The notes beneath the pieces were generated by a model. That model made no database searches and was not told the DNA's origin. It saw nothing but the letters and a program-made list of their open reading frames with translations. DNA of 64,000 nucleotides from NCBI RefSeq assembly GCF_040436345.1, contig NC_133227.1, positions 25,232,671 through 25,296,670 on the forward strand. Direction: 5' to 3'. Every line of letters begins with the position of its first letter. Position 1 is the first letter of the stretch. The translations under genes were made by a program, and so were the position numbers. This DNA comes from Pagrus major (taxonomy: Eukaryota > Chordata > Actinopteri > Spariformes > Sparidae). This document shows positions 37,201 through 50,000 of the stretch, one piece after another.

Positions 37201-40200
37201 CTGTTCTCTCTCTTTTATTGCAGATTAATTGCAGAATGAACTTGTTTCAGTTTTGTTTAATTGTCATGCTCTTGTGCTCTCTGTTTTCTTTCTGTCCTGA
37301 TTGTGTACTCTGTGCCTCATCTGCAGGGTGAACACAGGTATAAGCCCCGTAATGGTGGAGAGACCGTGAAGCATAATTTGTATTTATTTAAAGCCTTTGT
37401 TACAAATGTGAGTATACACGCTGCAGCTTTGTTTTATTTGCTTGTTTACACCTCAGCTCAGTGTGGGGGCGCATGATGATTTCAAAGGGAAATGGTTACC
37501 AGGGGAAACTGGAAATAGCAGTGACCAGCGCTCACCAACAATGGCTGCAGTGAAAGTAACAATGGCAGCTGAGGAAAATGGAGGCTTTAGAAGCCTTTTT
37601 TACTCTGTGTCGTGCTGAAAAGATGGAAACAAAGGCAATAAACCGGACGTTGGAAAGAAAAGCTTTTCCAAAAGGCAACACAAGCAGCGATGTGATATTT
37701 TAAACCTGTCACAGTGGGGGCCTTTTGTGTGAACAATGTGAGTATTTTCCAGCTTTTGTTATCCCCCTGCAGCTCCTTGTTCTCCAAATCTTCAGTGTCA
37801 TACCTGCTCAAATGTGCACCTGCAGCAAATACAGGACCAACTTCTTTTTCTTCCCAGCTTCGGTGAATTACAAAGCAAACAATCCATCCTCGTCACAGAT
37901 TTTTAAACACGTGACAGGCTCCAGCTCCGCTATAACTGTGCAGGGTCATGTCCTTTGTATTATTACTGGGAATCTGGGGATTTAATCACCACGGCATGAC
38001 TTTAGAGATTTTTCTGGCTGTGATTTCTTTTAGACTTCAAATCTTTAAATTTCACTTTCTTGAGGCAAAGACCATTAAATTTAATTACATTTTAATCAAG
38101 CGATCCAGTCACTCATCACCCCAATTATATTCTTGGCAGTGTGGAGACGGCTTTGAACGAGCATTTACACCATCATGAGGAAAACAAAATGTACATAATA
38201 CATAATTGAACAGATAAAAGAATAAATATAATGAAAGAAACACTAAAGCACAACTACCAACCCAATCAGCAGGACAAATGTTGGCAAAAGATACATTTCT
38301 GCAAACCACAGATATATGTTTTCAGTTTTATATTGTGACAAGGCTGTGCTAATGGTCTGGTTAGGCTTAAAAACAAAAAAAACATTTGGTTAGGGTTAGG
38401 AAAAGATTGCGTTTTGGGTTTAAATACCAGGTTCTGTCAGCACTAACATGCTGGAAATTGTCCTGACATGTTGTTCAAAATATCCAGTCAGGCTGCAAAT
38501 TATCATAACATCTTGTCAAAAATACCTGGAAAATGTCTCCACATGTTGTTTAACATACCCAGTAGTGTAGCGCTTGTTGAAACACCGTCTCGAACAGTGA
38601 AGAGAAAACAGACATCTCGCCCTCGAAGTCACGACCACCACCATCCCATCCTCCTGCTGACATGAATGTCAACTCATAAACATCTGAATGCTATATGACA
38701 CGTATTGTGTAAATGTTATGGTACGTATCAAACGCACAAATGTAACATATCCGTGGTTTGCAGAACGAACATACAAAGCCAGCATTTAATTCTGGCGACT
38801 AGCTCTGGCTCATGGCGGGTTAACACCTCACCAACATACTGAATGTTGGTTTGTGCCCTTCATCTGCCACCCATCTGTGTGAATTACTAATTATTAATTG
38901 TGTTAGTTATAGTTTTCAAATTTGTATTTAGTGCTACAGCTAATTCTTTCTGTGTTTGGATAGAAAAGTCTTTGATTGTCGCAACAAATTCAGGCAAAAG
39001 ACACTTTTGGAAATTGATGTTATCACTGGCTACATTAAGTAAAGTTATACAAGACATGTTGAAGGAAAGTGGGTACCCACAAAATAATGTAAATTACACA
39101 ATGACAGCTGTAGTGCTACACTGACAAAAGTGTTTCCTCCCATGATTCACTGTGAAACATGTGCATGTGGGCTACATGTTCAATCAAAGTGCTGCTCGTG
39201 ATGCTGACTGTGCACTGCAGGAGGCCGCAGGGTGTTTATTCTGCGCGTCGCAGTGTGATTGTATTCAATCAGATGGGGGACAAAATGTGTTGTGATTAAT
39301 TTTCCTTTGGCTCACACCAAATTGGCCATCTGGTTTACAAGAACACACAATGTGTGTGGGAGTGAGCCTATTGACCTACTTCATTGTTCATTCTTTGGCC
39401 CCTCAGGGTCAAAAATGTCCTATATGTGGGTCAAGGACACACATATATTGGGTATGATTGAGTATGCAAATATGGATTATACTAACATATATTTTATGGA
39501 TATATAGGAGTGTAGTGTTTTAAATGTTTCTATATTTGCTGTGGAATATTGATTTGTCTGTATTTTCTGACATCTTTTCTCACTTAAATCTGTCCATTTC
39601 AGAACTATTTGGAAAATGTGATGTGATTTTGACAGGATGATTGATGGTAACACCAAAGAGTACGAACAAAGGTGTTTAATGATGTATTTTATCAAGGTCA
39701 TGTGAAAAACGTATCCATAACTTTAATGACTTTCGGTCAAGTAATTTAATGTGTTTTTAAACAATTTTGTAAACCCAAGGCCCACATGCACTGTGATCCA
39801 GGTACTTTAAAGCTTTATTATTTTTCTCCTGTAAGGAATTGTTCATCATTTGTAAAAAAAAAAAAAAAAATTTGTTTGCTTTCTTTCTGAGGGCTGGAGA
39901 GCTGAAGTCACCATTTGTTTCACAGAGAAACAAACAGCCTGGTTGTGTCCTAACTTTATTTAGCCTGCACACAAATTGACATGTGAAAATGTTTGCTTTT
40001 ATGCTGAGTTTAGTGCTGTTACTATTTCTCAGCATCTCACTTTTTCTTTTTTCGTAATGAGGTCGCCGTTAGGTAACTTGTGCCTATATAGAAACCAAAA
40101 CTAAAACTTTTCTTCACCAACTGAAGCTTAAAAAGCGTTACGCAGTTTGAATTCAGTGGGTGGTATGGTACTTTGGTTTACACTTGGATCAACAAGTGTG

Positions 40201-40475
40201 TTCTTTGATTCAAATCTCAACTTTTAGAAAAAGTTTGAGAGGAATGTCACGCTTTCCTCAGTTGAAATCTCCAAAATCAGATCGTTTTTGCCCTTCAGTG
40301 ATGTGGAAAAGGTTGTGGCGGTGTGTGGTCTGAGGAGGACTAATATTTATATGCAGGCATCAGGTACTTGCTTCCAACTTACCTTTTAAAGGTAGTCTTC
40401 AATTTCAAATTCATAAAGTTGTAGTAGTTGTCCAAAGTCTACCACTTTGCTACTGATTAAATTGTCTCATCAACC
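34291..40475. other. Gene-free stretch
   Basis: No supported gene. The minus frame at 36,201-36,539 (112 codons) and plus frames at 36,484-36,672 and 37,725-38,178 lack family signatures. CCCGAGGATGAATCCTTT at 36,549-36,566 resembles the CCAGAGGATGAATCC block at 40,494, so a fragment of that repeat probably lies there. A runs occur at 34,950-34,967, 37,000-37,015 and 39,856-39,871. Confidence 0.5.
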
Positions 40476-40479
40476 TTTC

Positions 40480-40740
40480 ACGTTCGCGTTCCCCAGAGGA
40501 TGAATCCTACAGACTTTTGTGATCCTCTAACTCTTCATCTTGCACCAGCATCAGGTTAAATATTTGACTGGTTTATAACGACATACCTGCAACACTAATG
40601 GCGTTCCCATCAGCCTCAGCTGTACTTTGTGTTCAGTGCTAAATAGTTAATGTAAGCAAGCTAACACACACTGTAAACTTCATACACGCTAAACGTCAGA
40701 ATGTTAGCACTTTCACTGTGAACAAGTTAGCACGCATCGA
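40480..40740 (+). repeat. Dispersed teleost repeat, copy 2 of the 9,660 type
   Basis: CCCCAGAGGATGAATCCTAC is followed by 'tttgtgatcctctaactctt', CATACCTGCAACACTAATGG, CATCAGCCTCAGCTGTACTT and a 'gttagcacttt' end. These are the same blocks in the same order as the family at 9,660-9,950. Confidence 0.65.
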
Positions 40741-40789
40741 AGCATCACCGTACATAGGCCTATTAGTAAAGTACAGGTGCACGGAGCTG

Positions 40790-40930
40790 TTTGCATACTT
40801 TGGAAAGGAACTTGTTACGTTACAATGTTACTGCCATTTGAAAGTAACTAGTTACAATACAGCATTACCTACTGAGAAAAGTAACTCGTTAGAGTACTTT
40901 CGTGCTACCAAAAATAAAAAACCTTTGTGA
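40790..40930. repeat. Dispersed repeat ('aaagtaactagttacaatac' type)
   Basis: The phrases GAAAGTAACTAGTTACAATA and AAAAGTAACTCGTTAGAG mark a short repeat found throughout teleost genomes. It is non-coding. Confidence 0.5.
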
Positions 40931-42540
40931 TTCCTTCAGTTACTTGAAAAAGTAACTACATAACAGATGACTTGAATTGCAAAACTGACGTAACCTTGCA
41001 TTATTCATTACCACAAAATAGTACTTTTATGAAATATAAAAACCTATAAACATATAGCCTATAAACTGTGTGTGTTTATTTGTTTACAGTTCATATATCT
41101 TTGCACATTTTATAACCTATTTACAAAATGTCTCTGACATGTCATCATAGTAATCTACTGGACTGTATATGTACACGGGAAGTATAACAGGAATTGGAAA
41201 CAAGACATAGGCCTACAGTATATATGTCTTGAGGATAAAATAACTTGGTTGCACTTTATTTTACAGTACACTAGTATACAGTATATACACATGATACACT
41301 GTAAAAGTCATGATTTTCCAGCACCGTGCTGGTTGGATTTTAATCCAATCTGACAAAGAAATATGAGCAGCAGAAGACACTTGGCAGCCTGTTCCAAAAT
41401 GCTGTTTGATGGTTCAAGAGGTAAAAATGTTAAGACGCATGGCAAAGCAAGTCTACTCCTTGCAGTCTGTTTCTCGTGGTTGCTATAGGAACCCGCAGTC
41501 CAAACCCCCAGAAAGCCAGAATGTGTGCAATCAGCTCTACAGAGTGGGGGGAAGTCCTGCTAGGGTTACTCCCACAGAGCCGTGTTAAAATAAAGATGAA
41601 TTCTCTTTTTTCTTTCACGCTCTGCAGGCCATGAAGATCTCTCACTCTGTCTCTCTCTCTCTCTCTGTGAGATTTTCTCAATTCCTCATGCTCTCATTTA
41701 ACAAGTGGATGTAATCATGTTCCCCTCTTATTAAATATGCATATTTAATCTGGCACTCAGTTCATATTTCAAGAGGTGAAGGAGTTGCTGTCGTGGGAGT
41801 TAATTTACTAATGAGGACGGGGAAAGATCTGATTTTCATAGCTGCAAGAGCAAAGAGCTGTGTTTTCTATGCGACCCTTATTTTGTTGAAACATTTACTT
41901 TAATTTTATGCATGGATTTCACTTCTTCTCTGCTGATTTGATTATATATAATGCTGGCTGTTGTTGGTGGGGATCGCTACTCCCACTCTCCTCCACAGAG
42001 AGACAGCAGCACATGTGCCAAAAGCTAATGGACCAGATTAAAACGCATACTGTTTCAGTTACATGGTGAAGGCTTTAGGACGTATTCACACCTGCTTGGA
42101 TTCATCCAAACCTGTTAAGGTTGTTCTCCTTAAGTTTTTATGATTTGGGCAGATGGTGACACAGTAAATTAAAGTCAAGTACACAGCATAATGGCTAATA
42201 GCTTTGAAATACAGTAGCTGCAGTATGGACTGATGTTAAAATCTTGAACCTTTACTTGGTGAGGAATAAACTCAGTGACTAAACTGAACCAATTGAGTAC
42301 TTATGTCTTTATTTTAAAGCTGACAATAAACAACCATGGTGTAAATTAATATATACAAACTCAATTTCACCCTTTAAGATCTAGTTTTCCCTTTTATTTC
42401 CCCTTAAACCTGCATAAACAGCTTTTTTGTGGCCACTTGGGGACACTGCAAACAGAACAAAGACATATTATCACTTATATTATCAATAGCAAGCGTAAAC
42501 CCACTGATGTCACCCATTGGGTAGTGAGCTACCATTTTGA
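40931..42540. other. Gene-free stretch
   Basis: Nothing recognised beyond a small (TC)n at about 41,647-41,667. Confidence 0.5.
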
Positions 42541-42559
42541 AGCCTCCAGTTTGGCATTA

Positions 42560-42915
42560 TGGACGTTTTTGGACCAGAAGTGACTGTATTTAGACGATGG
42601 GGCAGAGCTGGGGAGGATATCGTGATGGATTTGTCTGAAAACACACAATAAGGTAACACTTGTCAGTTACAAGGTAGCCACGCCCTAAAGCATATCCTGC
42701 TCGGTATCATAATTGGGGAGAGGGATCATAATTAACATTACACACATTACATTTAAATGAACATCATGCTGTATTGTAGAAGGCTTGAAACTAGCGATTG
42801 ACACCATAAACTCATTATGAAACTGTTTGCTGAGGTGAGAAATCAAGTGAGAACTAGGGTCATTTTCTCATAAGCTTACATACAATTGGACTTCTTTTTC
42901 AAACCAGTGGATCAG
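42560..42915 (+). repeat. Dispersed repeat, copy B (partner at 22,640-22,930)
   Basis: The segment shares GTCAGTTACAAGGTAGCCAC, CGCCCTAA, GGTCATTTTCTCATAAGCTT, ACATACAATTGGACTTC and CCCTGCTGGCC with copy A, in the same order. It is longer in the middle by about 60 bp. Confidence 0.65.
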
Positions 42916-42984
42916 ATCCCTGCTGGCCTTCAGATAAAGTGCATGATCAAACAAGATCAAACATGTTAATTAATGAGCTTTGAA

Positions 42985-43135
42985 GGTGCTGGTAGACCAG
43001 TTACCTCCAGACACTGACGGGCAAGCTGCTAAGCTAAGCTAACTGGTTGTAGCTTCATATTTACTGTACAAGCAAGAGAGTGGTATCCATCCTATCTTCT
43101 GATTCTTTGGAGAAGAGCAATAAGCTTAATTCCCA
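42985..43135 (-). repeat. Fragment of the 'taagctaagctaactgg' repeat
   Basis: The segment contains CTAAGCTAAGCTAACTGG, GTAGCTTCATATTTACTG, AGAGAGTGGTATCCATCC and 'ccaaaatgccaaactattc'. This is the minus-oriented half of the repeat seen at 57,080-57,320. Confidence 0.55.
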
Positions 43136-46100
43136 AAATGCCAAACTATTCTTTGGCAGCATATCACCAGAGTAACCCACAACTGCTGCTCTTTGCTAAG
43201 TGTAGCCATCCATGGCTCGAGCTAGCTACCTTTAGCCAATTAGCTCATGGCTCAGTTAGCCGTGGAGTTCAGATCACAGGGCAAGTCAACACAGGTGATG
43301 GGGGTCAGCTCAACTGGAGTTGGCAGCCTGAGAATGAACATGTGTGGACACTGAACACAGCATAATTGACAGACAAAGGTCAGTTTGAAGACGCAATACA
43401 GTACAGAGGTGATTTACTGCGGAGAAGAGGGAAAGAAATATTCACACCTTACTCTGTGACTTTAGGATTTACTTCAGTAAAACCAGAGGTGATTGTGGAA
43501 AGGCAAACCAAGACTGCATGGTGAGTTTTATTTTTTGTTTCTGTCAAGTTTGATAGAAGTTTGATTTTATGATGCGTTAATGAGGCAATTAGGCTCATCT
43601 TTGTTCGTTAAAGGGAGAAACTTGAATTCAGGAAGTGTACTTATGTATTGTATTTTGAGGAAAAGTAGGTGTAAAAATATCTAATTTCATGACATTTTGT
43701 GAGTTTGTTTTGCTTACTTATTAGAAAAGACAGCAAACTCGCTGCTTTAACATCTTCCAGCTGAAACTACTGGAACTATCAGATCATCGCCTCGAGCCAA
43801 GTGGTGTTACAAGACAGGACGGGCCATGGCTAGCTGGTTAGCATGCTAACTTAATGTTAATGTTAGTTCCTTTTTTAATGTCTTAAACTAAAACTCTGGC
43901 CACATCTCACAAATTGGCCATTTAAAACTTTGTTCATGCATCAAGTGGTTTTTCCAGCTTCAGATACCTTGATGGTGCAAAAAACAAATTCAAACAGTTT
44001 TAGATTTCTTGAGAAAAATACCATCGGCTCTCTCGAAGCAAACTTTCAAGATCCTGGACAATAAACCAAAATGTTAGAACAATACAAACAAACAAACAAA
44101 CAAACACAAAATACAGATGTCCACCCACATAATAAAGATTTCAGTCTAACTGTAGGCTTTCCAATCACAGACGCCTGAGTTTCCACTCCTGGAAACAAGC
44201 CTCAGCCTCTTTCTTCACAATCACCTCTTCTGTCATGAGCTACTTCCTCTGCTCGCCTCTCTTTTAATCAGTCTGTCCCAGATGGAAACTCATCAGCGCA
44301 GCCCGCCTCTTTCATACACCCTTGCTGAGTGAAAGCTTGTGTATTTTGGACCTACTCAACCAGAGACCCCCCCCCCCCCACATCGGCCTTCCTGCTGCTG
44401 CTAGAGTCGTTCCCAGGCCGGGAGAGAAGGTGAGCACAGATAAGAGGTCTTTATCTGGGTCCCAGAGGAAGGTGGGTTAAGTTTGAGGTGAGGGTTTGAC
44501 ATGGTGGCCCGTCTGCTCACTCTGGCTGTTCCCTACCTCCTCCTCCACCTCCTGATGCGAGGCTCAGGCTCAGTCCCCGATCTCCATGTCCTTGGGCTCA
44601 TTCTTGACGGCCCCCACTGCTCCGGCTTTAATGAGAAAGATGAAAGAGGTGCAGGCTGGGAGAATACCCAGCCCTCCTCCTTCCCTTCTACCACCCCATT
44701 CACTTTGCTCCTCGTCCCGTTTGTTCAGCCCAGCCTCGCTCTCCCTGGCCCTCCAGCAACTAACTCATCCAAGACTTTTCGCTGCAGTGGGGGAAGTTCT
44801 ACTGTAATAAATTGGGAGTGAGGCTGGTTTCCATTTTAAATTTTTCAGGTATTATTCCCTCTGATCTTATGTGCAAATTTCTTCCCATCCTTTATTTCTT
44901 TGTGTTCTGGCACTGCGGCTCCACTATAGTTATGTTTAAATTATAAAGCCCAAGAGACGCAGCTTCATGAGAAGCTTTTCAGTCTTCTTTTCTTTAAGAA
45001 TGAAAGTCACAGTTTTTTACCGATGGTGCTAAGGATGATAAATTAAACACATCACCTGGCACTCTTTCGCAGACTATTAAGACATAGTAATACATTAAAG
45101 CCAAACAGCCATTTCAATCTATATTTTAGGATTCTCTAATGGCTGTTTAATTGCTATTATATAGTATTATCCATCGTATTCTGGATTTCAGGTCATAAAG
45201 ATTATTAGTTTTCTGACATTAGAAAATAGTCACTGTCCGCTGTCTTGTTACTGATTCTTCTTTTATTTTGCCTGCTTACATACATGTTTTCTCACACCCT
45301 AACTTTTACCTGAGAGAGACCATTTTGTAAAAACTCCTTCAATGAGTTCTCAGATGATCTTATGCCTCCAGATGATCGTCTTTTCCTTTAACAACACAGT
45401 ATGCTGGCCCTGTGCCTGTACTGAGAGCAAAACTAGAAAATCTACACAAGTAACCTCTTATTCTTACTTCCATCCACTGGATCTGACTAATTTCTTCTAA
45501 AAAAAGAGGCCAGATTGACATCAAAAAAGGTCTCCCAGTCCTGTGTGGCCCCTGAGCTCTGAGTCGAGCCTCCCACTGAGACCTGATTATTGTCTTGTTC
45601 AAACGACAACAATGATTCTGTACCATTCTCTGATTAGTAACATTTACTCAGTGAAATTAACGATCGACCTTGATGGCATGTGAACAATAAACACCATAGT
45701 TAAACACCTCCTCATCACTCTCAGTTCAGTTTATTTCAGTAGTAGCAGATGGTGGACTGCGATCACCCTCCAGAGATGTGATCCATCTGGAAAAATGAGT
45801 TCCAAAATCCCTTTAAGACGAGACTTCAAGTTAAGTGTGATGATGTTTGTCCAAAAATAAAGAAAATATGTTTGACAGATTAAATGTACTCAAGTGTATT
45901 TACACACACACAGCAGGACCCAGGTTGTGTTTACTGTCTGTAATTACAATTCAACGCCTCCACCTTGTGGTCACTGTGACGTAATGCAGCAATGCACTAA
46001 ACAGATAATCGCAGATACTGGAGGCACGTTTAGGACAGGATCAAATGCACATTAGATGATTACAGCAAGAAATTGTGTTTTAATGTTCATATGAACACCT

Positions 46101-46560
46101 GACTGTTGTTGTAGGACAAATGCTGGAAAAATAGGAGAGTTGCAGAAATATTTTATACTTGTGGTCGAAGATGTACTTTTATCCTTTCCTCTAGTAAAAG
46201 TACCAACACCACAATGTTTAAGTTCTCCATTAGAGTTAAAGTCATTGACTCACCAAACTACAGAAGTATTAGCATCAAAACATAAAAGCATAAAAAGTTA
46301 GTACTTAAAAGACTCATTTCATCATATTATTAGAGTAATGCTGATGAATTATAACGCATGTAGCATTAAGTGAAACTAGTTTAAAGTAGCTTACTCATAC
46401 TGCAACACAAATGTGGATTCATATTTTGGGCTTTTCTCTAAGCTTTCTTTTTCTTTGTAAAATATTAGATAATATTGCGTCTTTGGGCCTCAAATAAATA
46501 TTGTAATGAAATCCTCTGAGAAGTTTGGAAGGGAAAGTGAAAACAAGAACAAGTAGTAGT
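43136..46560. other. Gene-free stretch with one ambiguous open region
   Basis: At 44,501-44,821 a 106-codon plus-strand frame starts with a signal-peptide-like MVARLLTLAVPYLLLHLL. The opposite strand (44,655-44,570) reads as a small exon-like piece with a hydrophobic stretch and tail KNEPKDMEIGD before a stop. Neither has good splice signals or partners, so neither is called. A C run lies at 44,369-44,379. The part at 46,160-46,400 has fragments of the 'AAAAGTA..AAGTAC' type of dispersed repeat. A minus frame at 45,360-45,626 is unassigned. Confidence 0.5.
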
Positions 46561-46572
46561 TTGCTGAAGTGT

Positions 46573-46578
46573 TTTATT
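46573..46578 (-). terminator. Candidate polyadenylation signal for tmem120a
   Basis: TTTATT on the plus strand reads AATAAA on the minus strand, about 450 bp beyond the tmem120a stop. A second AATAAA at 46,679-46,674 is about 350 bp beyond it. Either would give a normal 3' UTR, and the sequence alone does not decide which is used. Confidence 0.4.
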
Positions 46579-47028
46579 GAGCACTTTCTGTAAGGCTACA
46601 GCACAAAGCAGCTGCTGAGTAACAAACTATAGATCCGCCTAAATAAATATGATTCAAATAACATGGTTATTTCTTTATTCAGTAACATTTACTTTTGGAG
46701 TTGTACATTTTTGACCAAGACAGAAAATCCTGTGGTACTAAGCAAAACCTGATTGATACCTGGTAGGGTTTTTTGATATGTTGGAGTGATTGTCGGAGTG
46801 ATAATATCTTTGACCTACCTGTACAACATTTTGCTTTAACCCTCAGTAACACATAAAAGAAATCAAAAGGACATTTATACTCGTAGCAGTACATGTAAAT
46901 GGTCCACAAGGACAACAATCATAACATTGGTAAAAGCTCTAAAGAGAATTTTAGAGCTGCGGTCACTTTGCACGTTTTCTGTTCCATCAAGGGTTTTTGG
47001 TTATTCTGCATGCTTCATTATTCCAGTT

Positions 47029-50000
47029 TTATAAACTCTTGGGCTTGTCCTGGTTGTTCATGTATTTTTGGTAAACCACTCCCAGGGTGGTCAAGAAGTT
47101 TCCCATGAAGAGGACCATGTAAGAGCAGCCGCACATCACAACCTAGACCCCAACAAAAAATAAACAATGATAAAAAATGAGAGATTCATGAGAGGATTCG
47201 CAGCTCATAGAACTTTAAATGCAGAAATTATGCTGTTACACCAGCTACTACCTATATCTGTTTACTAAACCAAAAGATCAGTGCAGTAAACACATCTGTA
47301 CTTCTTACTGCTGTCAACAAAGTATTTAAAATAAAATGAATAACATTAATTATTAATTTCAAAAAGTCTCAACTGAGTGTAAATAATGATATAAAGATAT
47401 ATAATCCCTGCATTTGCACTGCACAGACAATCATTGGTTTATTTTCCGAGGATGTTTATTCTCATAGACATCAGGCATCCCGGAATGAGTTTGCTGCTGT
47501 TTGTTGCACTGTGTGTACAATGTGTTTAAAGACCTGTTGGGTATTTTAAAGTTATGATGAGGGAACATCGAAACTCTTCAGCGAACCAACCTGCCACTCT
47601 TTACACTCCGGGAGCTGAAACATCTTGAAGAGTGTTACGCTGTTGTAGAGCTGCCAGAACTGTAAAGAAGAGAAAGAGTTAAGAGTAACGAAAGCTATAA
47701 AAAGAAAATTAAGAAAAAAGTTGATTCTTTAAATTTAGCATTTTTAAGCTGAGACTTTAATCGTGACTTTTTTTTTAAAATAACAGTTCCCGTGTATTTT
47801 AAAAAAGAATAAACCTTACATTAATAAGCCCTAGATGTCAGTTAGCAGTGAGCACTATTAAGAGAGCAGCTACTCACATGACCAAAGAACAAGAAAGGAA
47901 GGAGGAAGGTCAAGCCTCTCCACATCCAGGACTGGAAACCCTCTGAGCATCAGGAGAGGAGAGAGGAGAGTCACTGAGTTGAGATTAACTTAATCTCTAC
48001 CAGTGTATTACATCACTGATATTCCTCCTGCATTGCTACAGTGCATTCAAGAGGTTTACATTTGACATGAAGGTGAGCATATTGTCGACGCAAGAAAAGA
48101 AGTGAACATGGCCCATATGTAAAATGAGAAAAAGAACTGAGATATGTATGCCTGTATTCATTTTCCTTACATAAACACATAAATGTTTTTCTTAAGCAAC
48201 CCTCAAAATAAATAAAAATGGTGACACACACAAGCGACTCATTGTACAGCTGACCGAGGGGGCTGTTTCCTTCATTACTGTACTTTTAAAGTCGTTCTGT
48301 AATGCATAATATACGCTGTCATGTGTGGTTCACTTGTATCATTTCTCCTTGTGTTATTTCAAAGTCATTCAACTACAAATAGAAACCGACGGACTTGAGA
48401 CGGACACTACTCACCGACTGTTAGGTCCATGGTGTGTCTTTCTCCCAGCGCTCTGAGTCTGTACAAACAGCCGCTCTGGTAGTAGTACTGGAGGAACTGG
48501 ACGAAGCCTACTTTGCAAACAGAACAGAGAACAAAATCAAGAAGAATTATTGGCCTTAAATCAGTGATTGTGTTATTATGTTACTGTTATATATATATTA
48601 TATGCTTTTTCACGCTGAGGACTGCCGACAATTAAAATGTGTTCACACTTGATACTACACAGTAATTTAACCAGGACTTAAGGAGGTGCTGCAACACACT
48701 GGGACTGAAGCGCTTACTTTGGTAAAGACAGTATGTCAGGAACTGGTTCCTAAACATCTGGTAGAGAGTTCCTTCAGGCCTGTGAACAGACACAACATTT
48801 GGTTAAAATGGAGAACAAACCCAAATCTGATGACACTTAAGAGCACAGGAGAGATGGATTTTGATGGTAAGGTTTCAACGACAAGCAGAGGATATATTAG
48901 AATGAGATTTTGTACAGTTATGGTGCCAATGTAGAGTAAAGAGGGAGTGAATAACATCACTCACCAAGTGAGCATGACTCCAGACAGGAAGGTTGACACA
49001 TAGTGATGGAAAACCCACCAACCTTTGATCCTGAAACAACATGGAGGACTGACACTGAAGGACACAGTAGTACTGCTGGACGTGATACAGGCAAGGTTAT
49101 GATGTTATTCTAGGTTTATTAAAAAAAAGTCTGTGACATCTGACAAAAATCTTTCAAAAGAATCAACTTCTGACTTTAAAAAAAAGGATTTGGCTCAAGA
49201 TTAAAGACCCTGAAGAGCCTGACGAGGTTTTTAATGTGACCAGTTATCATTATAATAAAAAGAGTTGAGACAGTTGCAGACCTTGAGCCGTTGCTGATGA
49301 GGATACTCTCCCGGATGGTGAGAGTGCAGTAATACCAAACCAGCAGGAAGTTAAACAGGGCATCTAGAGCTCTGACGCAAAAAGAAAAAGGAAAATAAAG
49401 AAGTAGACCACAACCAAATTAACACACATGTCATGGAAATCATTAAACAAACTCATTCATTCATTCATGCTGTCATTGGATCTCATCGGTCATAATAACC
49501 AAATATAACACAAGGGTTCATTATCAGTATCTGCTTATGTAATGTGCTATTATAAAAATAAAAAAAAAGCCATTTGTGGATTTTTAACACTAAAATTTGG
49601 ATCAGCCTTAAAAAATCCTGCATCAGTCAGCCATGAATTAATATGTCTGTTTGTGTAAATCTCCACTAGAGCATCAAATGTGTGTTAATCCAGGAAAATA
49701 GGTTAATCGGCTGCAAACATAAACAAGGTGCTGTGAAATCTTACCTGTAGCTGAATAAAAAGCGACATGTGAAGGAGAACACGAAGAGGATGACCGTGAG
49801 GACCAGCTTGAACTTCTCGTATTCATCTTTGTAGGCAAATCTGTTTGGTGAAGCGAACAGAAATGTTATTGTACATGTACTTTGAAAGATACGTCTGTGA
49901 GTGTAACAAAAATTGAATGCGACTTACTTTGACTGTTTGTTGAGGAGTGTTACATTGACGTTTCCCAAAACAAGAGTGAGGTATAACCTAAACAGGAAGG

